NCBI GenBank assembly: GCA_009602735.1 | Contig: WELA01013098.1 | Span: 243,462 to 307,461 of the forward strand | Length of the DNA: 64,000 bases | From: Mesotaenium endlicherianum | Lineage: Eukaryota > Streptophyta > Zygnematophyceae > Zygnematales > Mesotaeniaceae | Reading direction: 5' to 3' | Shown here: positions 57,601 through 64,000 of the stretch, one piece after another | Position numbering within the stretch: the stretch's first letter is position 1 | How the letters are laid out: the number at the start of each line of letters is the position of its first letter | Notes under the pieces: model-generated | The model's database searches: none | What the model was told of the DNA's origin: nothing | What the model saw: the letters and a program-made list of their open reading frames with translations, nothing else | Position numbers and translations under genes: made by a program

Positions 57601-59469
57601 GGTTGCGACAAGGCCACGACCTGATGGGAACGCCCATGGCCTCTACCTACTTGCCTTCGAACAGAGTCTCCATGGGTGCTCTGGCTACGGCTGTACTGGC
57701 ACACGCTGCATGGGCGGGCGTAACCGGGGGCTTTTCCTGTCCTCCGAGAACTTCCGGATGCTGAGAGCATGCAATCTATATCTGAGTTGTTTTCACCTGA
57801 CAAAATTTGTTTCCTGTGCAGATTTTATTGTTCAGTTAGTAATTTACGTGCCACCCTTCTGCCGAAGGGGGCTGGCCCATTAATCCTTTACGAATTTTAA
57901 AAGAGCGTGCTGTTATACCTATATATCCTGGAGGGAGGGAGGACCCCAAAAGGAAAAAAACTCATCCTCTATGTTCTGGAACAACTTGATTTCTCGTCTG
58001 AACTGTTGAAAATGCGCATGCATGGTCATGGTCACTGCCCGTCTGCCCCCCTGATACACGTTCATGAAAATGCTCCTTAGGATACCAATCCTACTGGCGC
58101 ACGATGCACGGGTCCCCGTGGGTATGGCTGTTCCCATCAACATCCGCACCCTGACCGCTCGTCTCAGTTCTGCTGCCTGCACTCCAATGCCTGTGCACAG
58201 CTTCGACTCCCCACTCTTTCTGCCTTACATTCTGACATCCTTGTAGAGGCTCTGACTCGTTGAAGAAGAACTTAGAACTGCCACGTCCCTCCTGACGGCA
58301 CTTTGTGCCGCCAGTCACACCTTGGCTGCTCTTTTCTTGAATGAAGCCTGAGCTTTGTTCCCTGCGTGCATGCATGTGCAACACGTGGCAGGCGCTAGCG
58401 AAGGTGTCGCAGGAGTCGAGGCGAGATTCCGGCATGCTGGAGATCATGCACACTGTAAGCATGGCGCGCAGGACTGGACCTCTCCCGTCTGCAATGCAGC
58501 TCAGATTGATGAGGGACTAGTCACGCAGAAATGTTGCAAGGGGAACGGGGCATAAGAAAGTGCAAGTCGTGTGAGGCGTGCACAGCTGGCCTACTGTTGA
58601 TGTCATAACTGGTGTCCAGCACTTACTTCTGACTCAGGATGCAGGCGATTGTGTATTTGAGCGTGTCATCTTGCTACTTCCCACCCTAGCTGAAGCTCTC
58701 GGAGTAAGTTGCTTTGCGTGCAGTTCGACAGGAAGCAGTGCGAGAAGATCAACTTTGGCGAGTTCTGCGCCGCGTCTGTGAGTGTGAACCAGCTGGAGGG
58801 CATGAGCAACTACCTGGAGAGGGCCAGGTGCGCCCATGAGCAGTTCTTGGCGGCCGGCCATGGAGCCCTCTCGGCTGACGCAATCGCTCAGGTCGGTACC
58901 GGCCGCTCCGCACACGCCACATGGTTGGCTCCACATTCTTCTGCTCGCCGTAGGCATACCACTACGATGATCTCACCATTCCGTTTCACTCTTATACTGC
59001 CTTCTTTATGTTCTTATTCAGTGGGCTGTATCACTCTATATGAAACAGGTTTGTTGGTTGAGCACACAGGCATGTAGAGTTCGCAACTCGAATGTCGGCC
59101 TTGGCCTTGTGGAGGGCTCTTGCGGATTCCTTTCTTTTTGACCCCTGGATGTACCTCTGGCCTTTCCTGCCGCATAGTTGCACATGGGGCAATCTGTAGA
59201 TGTGCGGATGGTGGTTGTCTTCTGAATGTAATTGTACATGCCTCGCTCATGTCAGAAGTAACATGGATTGGTATGCTTGCCCGCTTGTGTGACAGGAGAT
59301 AGGAGTCGCGGACCCAGCTCCAAGTGCTGCAGTGCTGGCAGAATGGACAAGCGACGACGGCACCATCAGCTTCTTGGGGTTTACGAGGTTACTTCACGGA
59401 CCCAGCAGGAGCCGCCTGAAGGAAGCCGCAAAAGAAGGCGGCAAGGATGCTGCTGTGGAGGGCAGGTAA
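52941..59469 (+). CDS. CRK: CDPK-related protein kinase (CRK), 11 exons
   Basis: Ser/Thr kinase of the plant CRK family: kinase domain plus a C-terminal region of degenerate EF-hands. Exons: 52941-53447, 53834-53964, 54767-54808, 55224-55332, 55740-55818, 56090-56386, 56828-56937, 57310-57417, 58392-58454, 58724-58891, 59296-59469; phases agree and give about 595 residues, normal for CRKs. The N-terminal 115 residues are Ser/Pro/Gly-rich. Kinase motifs are GRGHFG (138-143), VAIK (Lys163), HRDLKLEN (Asp259, usual Pro replaced by Leu), DFG (280-282) and GSAYYIAPE. The tail has [49 protein letters not shown] and a final LLHG. No myristoylation signal follows this Met; the true start could lie upstream. 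Intron 2 contains an assembly gap. Confidence 0.93.
54157..54640. other. Assembly gap with flanking G homopolymers in CRK intron 2
   Basis: A run of N (54176-54605) bordered by 19 and 35 G residues. It lies wholly within the intron between CRK exons 2 and 3. Open frames here are artefacts of G/C runs and N. Confidence 0.97.
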
Positions 59470-60825
59470 GCCCGTGAACATTTCCTGGGCCTGACTGTGT
59501 GCATTTTTCAGTTGCTGGTGTATTTGCACACACCTAGCAAGCTGTGAAGAGTATTCTTTGTCAAAATTATATACTCAGGCTAATTATTCCTGCCCTCATA
59601 TAAGACTGGACATAGGCCGGTCATTTAATACCTAGTTAGTTAATAGCAGAGGGAAAGAATGTGTTGAATAATTATCCTTGCAAAGAAGGAGGAGAAATCT
59701 TCATAGCTCACCCACATATGTTTGTAAGATTAGGAAGTGTGATAGCTTAGCTGGGTTATTTTCCATGGAGATAAGGAGTCTCAATATGGCAATATGTTGC
59801 TGAAAATAATCAGCAGCAATGCTTTGATGATCTTTACATGGAAGACAGATTAAGAATAGCAGGGTGTGCTTTGCACATCATAAGCCCTTCTGATGTATTT
59901 CTAGGTTAGCAATCAGACACAGGATTTATTGCCTTTGTTGTCCAACGTCAGGTGCAATAAAAACCCCTGACAAAACAAAAGGCCATGGAGCATTGCATGT
60001 CGCCAATCAGAAGTCTGCAGGAAGTTAATATGTCAAATGTACGCCAAAGAATGACTTTTGCCAAAGAAAAGGAGGCTTTATCTTTTCTCGGTCACCTAAT
60101 CTACATTGTGTACTTCCAAAAAGGTTCCAATCAGATCCTGCCCCATGAAGTAGCAAGAGCAGATTTAGAGACACTACTTTGCAAGTCCGAAGTTATAATT
60201 GCGAAGTACGAAGGTATTTGGCCTTTATGCAAATGAAGCGCAGTGCCTACTTTTTGGGTTCCTACTCTGTGCTTACAATCTCCTTGTTGTTTGACACCCT
60301 TTGCCCTTGCATAAGACATATATTCCTGTTGCGAACGTTGGAAAGTGTTCGAGGAAATATCGAATCTGGCAGATATGTACTGTCTATTTGTGGTTGAGAG
60401 CTGATAAAGTGGTGTCCACAAGCCAAGGTCTTCGCAAGTGCGAGCGCGAGGGCAAGGCCAGAAAAGCATCTATAGTGTGCTTTTTCCGAGCTGCCCAAAT
60501 CAAGGTACATACTACATTTCGTCTAGTGATCAAAAACGTGATTCATTTTCTGTTTGCTTACACTCAGGGAACCTGTTTTGAAGCCAAAAACTGACCCTCC
60601 TGTATTGGCAGACAAACCCGAGCTTCAAAGCTCCACTTGGTGCTTGCTCGTGCCACTTTCAGATGGACGAGACTACCAACTCGGGTACTCTGACCGCCAG
60701 CTACACAATCCCAATGTTCCTCTCAGATGTCGAGGTCCGTGTCTCACTCGACTCCGAGCCTCACAATGCTCAGGATACTATAGTCGGTTCAGGCATTTGG
60801 TCGGGAGAGTACCACACGTGCTGCC
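59470..60825. other. Intergenic region between convergent CRK and DUF2358 genes
   Basis: The 3' ends of two convergent genes face each other here. No domain-bearing reading frame, RNA gene or repeat family was recognised. Confidence 0.5.
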
Positions 60826-63505
60826 TCAAGAGAATGGCCGAAAGTCAGCCCAGACTTGGCTGGGCGCCTCGTTCCACGCAGATTCATGCGTCACGAGTTT
60901 TCCATTCTTGTCGACGCGGAATATGTCATCTGGTCAGGCAAAGCACAAACACGAAAATACTCAACTGGCGAAGCGAGAGTTCCAAGGACAGTCAGAGCAG
61001 GCAGGATACTCCCACGTCAGAGCCGTACTTTGATATGTACCACATGTAGGTGCTCAGAGACAAGTGCCAGCCCGCAGGTCTTCATTAGGCATGATCTAAG
61101 CAGAGAGTGGTATAAGAAGAAAGACGTACACAGTGCCTAAGAGACAACCCCACCTGATACGCTCGAGAGCCCAGTGCAGGCCCATGGGCCAATACCATGA
61201 GCTACAAGCCCCCCCTCCGCTTTTAATAAAGTTGAGCGCTGTTCGGATTGCAATCAAGAAGCAGAGCGTGAGCCTTGTGGTGCTTACCTCCCGTGATTTC
61301 AAAGAGCTTGCCCCACCTCGTGGTCCCGCGGGTGGCCCACACAGTCCTGATGGCGCGTTTGCACTCCACTCTCTGGCCCAAGTCCTTGGGGCCATACGCT
61401 GAAGTCGTAGCTGCGCCTTTGTCCACCTTGGAGCATATACATCAGAGCAACACCCATCGTACTTTTGCGATTTTTCACTAACCATCCATATATGCAATAA
61501 TTTGCACACCAAGTGCCATGATGACAGTGGAAATCCTCAGCCAGAGACTCCACCTTCAAGAGCTCCTCCTTCACACCATTGAATGTGTGGCGTTAGTGGC
61601 GTTCGTGGCTGAGCTCACGACGCGCCAACTTCAACTACCTTATGCCAGAATATGCACGGCCAGACTCTGGCAGCACGTGACCGGCGAGTCCAAGTCAGAG
61701 TACGGCACGGCAGAGACGACAGAACGGGCGGATGGGGTTACCCAGCCAGCCTTATCTTTAGTACATAATTTTTGACGCCTCTATGCTATCGACGTGTGCA
61801 CCTCGACAGTCTTAAGCCACAGCATACAGGAGAGAAGGACATCATGGCATGCGTGTTGACTTGTGCTCCTGCAAGGCTGGAACACATGACAGAGTGAAGG
61901 GGGTCCCCCCGCAAGGACACGAATGCCGGCGTACTTCTTGAATGGAAAACAGCTCGAAGGTGGCAGTTGCCTCCTCGAAGAGGCCACTTGTCAGCCAACG
62001 GAGCGTGAAGATCATGCCCCGGTAGGGCAGTTTCCCCTGCACAGGAATAACAACACCGTGTAGATTGAGTCCTTCTGGGCCTCCTGGTCGACCTCAATGG
62101 CACGGCTTCAAGGGAAAAGCCGTTAAGCACGGGACTGCTGGTTACCCGCTCCAGAGAGCTCTGTCTGGTCACCGCAAGCCATAGCAAGATGATTGGCAGA
62201 TGCCTCTCCACAGCATCAGATATAGTTTCACACCCAAGCACCCATGTTTTATGTGGGAGGTCCAAGAGTACATCTACACTTGCCCAACTTCTGGGTTAGA
62301 GTTTTTAGTAACCTGATAGATGTAGCAAACTATAGCTGTCGGCCAGCTTCTTCCACATACTTTGTGAACGCTGCCATATTAGTGACTAAAACTGACTACG
62401 ACAGGGCACCAAAGTTGCATAACATGCACAGCAACTCACAGAACATGAAACTGTACACTGTTCACAATCTTGGAGCATATATAGTGTCTCCATCAATAAG
62501 ACGCTGAACCAATCAGTGCGCAACTTTCTAAGTAAGACAGTGCAATACATCATGCTAAAAATCACCTGCCTAGTGCATAATGATAGAGGCAGTTTCAGGA
62601 TGGCATCTGAAGCAGACTGCCTAAGCAGCTCAAAGCAGCCTCAAATTCTCCTCGTACGTTGGCAAGAATATTTTGCCCTCTCTTGAGTATGTTAAGGTAC
62701 TGATTGTAGATCGCTTTGCATACTGTCGTTATGGTTAAGAATACGTGAGGTTGCTCCCTCCAATTCGGGAAGGCTCGACCATCCGTGCGCTAGATGGAAC
62801 ACATAAGTGTGACACACTCATGAAAGACAAATAGGATAGTAACGCATACATTTGTCCCATGCCCACCCACGCACATACTACATGGAGAGACCATACAGCA
62901 CTTGACATGTCTTCCTCGTGCACATTCTTCTTTCGTTCTCGAAAATCAAGCAGAAGGCTACCAGCTTACAAAGCTCAAGCTATGAATACTGACCAATGCT
63001 TTTGATGTTCTGCAGGAAATACCTTCAGTCTTGTCACAGGGTCAACAAATATGACACTGCTGTCGTATATAGACCAATCCATCTCTTTTTGGTATTGGTC
63101 GGGGAGATCGCCCTTGAGAATTTCCATGATTTCTACAACTTTGGCGTCTAGTCTGCTCTCTGAGCTTTGCCGTGAGGACTTGGAAGCTCGACAGCGCATA
63201 TTTCTATTCTTGTTTGTGATTGAAGGGGATGAAGATGTTGCAACTGCAACATACGAAAGTCTTGCTACATGATTAATTCCGGTCTCATTTCTCTTATTTC
63301 TGTGCAATGCTTTAAGACTTGACGTTTTCTGGCGAGATGCAGGTAAGCCCAAAAACAATGTCGTACAATCGTTCTTAAAGAGTACCGAGGTGGAGCACAT
63401 TGTGCTTCTCAGGCTAGCTGTACGGATTACAGTAGATTCTGGATGCAAAAAACAGCGGACATCGTCTTGTGAGTAGTTCAGGTGTGAAATAGATGCCTTC
63501 TTCAA
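60826..63505 (-). CDS. DUF2358/NTF2-like protein, probably plastid-targeted, 4 exons, possible frameshift
   Basis: Resembles plant and algal DUF2358 proteins of unknown biochemical role, many plastid-predicted. Exons on the minus strand: 63505-63023, 62036-61935, 61372-61288, 60930-60826, with compatible phases and GT-AG junctions. Exon 1 has a Ser/Thr/Arg-rich, acid-poor leader resembling a transit peptide, then VVEIMEILKGDLPDQYQ and MDWSIYDSSVIFVDPVTRLK, the family signature. Exon 2 reads GKLPYRGMIFTLRW to ATFELFSIQE. Exon 3 reads RAIRTVWATRGTTRWGK and FEITG. Exon 4 reads DIFRVDKNGK, then only after ignoring one base in a five-T run (60898-60902) the expected H-ES-W end and a stop at 60826. 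The start could be 63505 or an in-frame Met at 63400. Confidence 0.68.
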
Positions 63506-64000
63506 AGTGCGTATTTAGATGGTGCCCACTCGTATGTACTCCAACTTTGACTAGGTGCTAATTAAATCAGGAAGCAATTATGGATGCCGTGCACTATAGT
63601 TGAGGCTACACCTTCTCTCCGGGCATGGCGACAATACTAGCAAAGTCGAGCAAAGTTGTACGGGAAGATAGTTGTATGTGGCTGTACTTTGCACGTAAAG
63701 TTCAACGTTACCGCGGCCAACGACAAGACCTTCTTTACCCCTGCGTGGGGAAACGATCAGGCACAACGTGGGCACGACACCTCTGCGCGAGATCTACTTC
63801 CCTGCATCCGACGCGGGCGTCGGGACAGTATTGCAGAGCAGTAGACAGGACGACAGAATGGAGAACCCTTCTACGCAACCTGACGTGTTAATAATGCCTC
63901 CTCACAGCTGCTTATCTGCGGATGGTCCAGCTGCAGACCATCTGCACACAGTCCCTTCGAAGTGCTTCAAAGGTCTCCTTGGAACTGGTTTCTAAGAGGT
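63506..64000. other. Right edge of window, unassigned
   Basis: Upstream of the minus-strand DUF2358-type gene, so it may hold its promoter. Short overlapping open frames on both strands show no recognisable domain. Confidence 0.5.

Noticed and set aside
61786-62265. 159-codon minus-strand open frame
   Set aside because: It overlaps DUF2358 exon 2 in a different frame; the spliced exon with matching phases explains the conserved sequence better.
1-64000. CRISPR arrays, bacterial operons, rRNA or tRNA genes
   Set aside because: Nothing of the kind is visible; the intron-exon structure and retroelements show eukaryotic nuclear DNA.

Overview
The window looks like nuclear DNA of a green-lineage alga, most likely a streptophyte (charophyte) with a large, retrotransposon-rich genome. 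Three intron-containing, plant-type genes occupy the right half: beta'-COP, a CDPK-related kinase and a plastid-type DUF2358/NTF2-like protein. The left 34 kb is mostly nested mobile elements. That this is a Chara-like alga is an inference from the plant-type CRK kinase, the chromodomain Ty3/gypsy load and a DNA-methyltransferase-bearing retroelement; I could not test it by search.

Layout. 1-4828: 3' part of a decayed chromovirus (copy A) of the same family as intact element B, interrupted by a reverse solo LTR. 4866-18031: a second Ty3/gypsy family, with element C on the minus strand (complete apart from a clipped 3' LTR end) placed head-to-head against a deleted plus-strand copy D. This family carries a third ORF between pol and the 3' LTR. 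18032-20530: remains of a retroelement whose polyprotein fuses a C5 cytosine DNA methyltransferase upstream of RT-RNase H. 22928-23099 and 29772-30082: the N-terminal half (motif I and the PCQ loop) of another DNMT reading frame, split by intact element B (23100-29771, TSD GGTTG). 30152-31722: gag and putative LTR of a further minus-strand retroelement. 31739-33753: a decayed piggyBac-type transposase. 33754-36470: nothing firmly recognised.

Host genes. 36471-46570 (+): COPB2/beta'-COP, 21 recognisable exons, first exon not found. 50623-51372: a non-autonomous TIR element resembling a MULE. 52941-59469 (+): a CRK kinase in 11 exons with an assembly gap in intron 2. 60826-63505 (-): a DUF2358-type gene in 4 exons with an apparent one-base homopolymer frameshift.

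The most interesting material is in the retroelements. There are two DNMT fragments. There are two different -1 frameshift cassettes (slippery heptamer, spacer, hairpin) at gag/pol junctions. The third ORF has a putative branch point and 3' splice site at its start, is flanked by duplicated polypurine tracts, and is far more diverged between copies than the neighbouring pol and LTRs.
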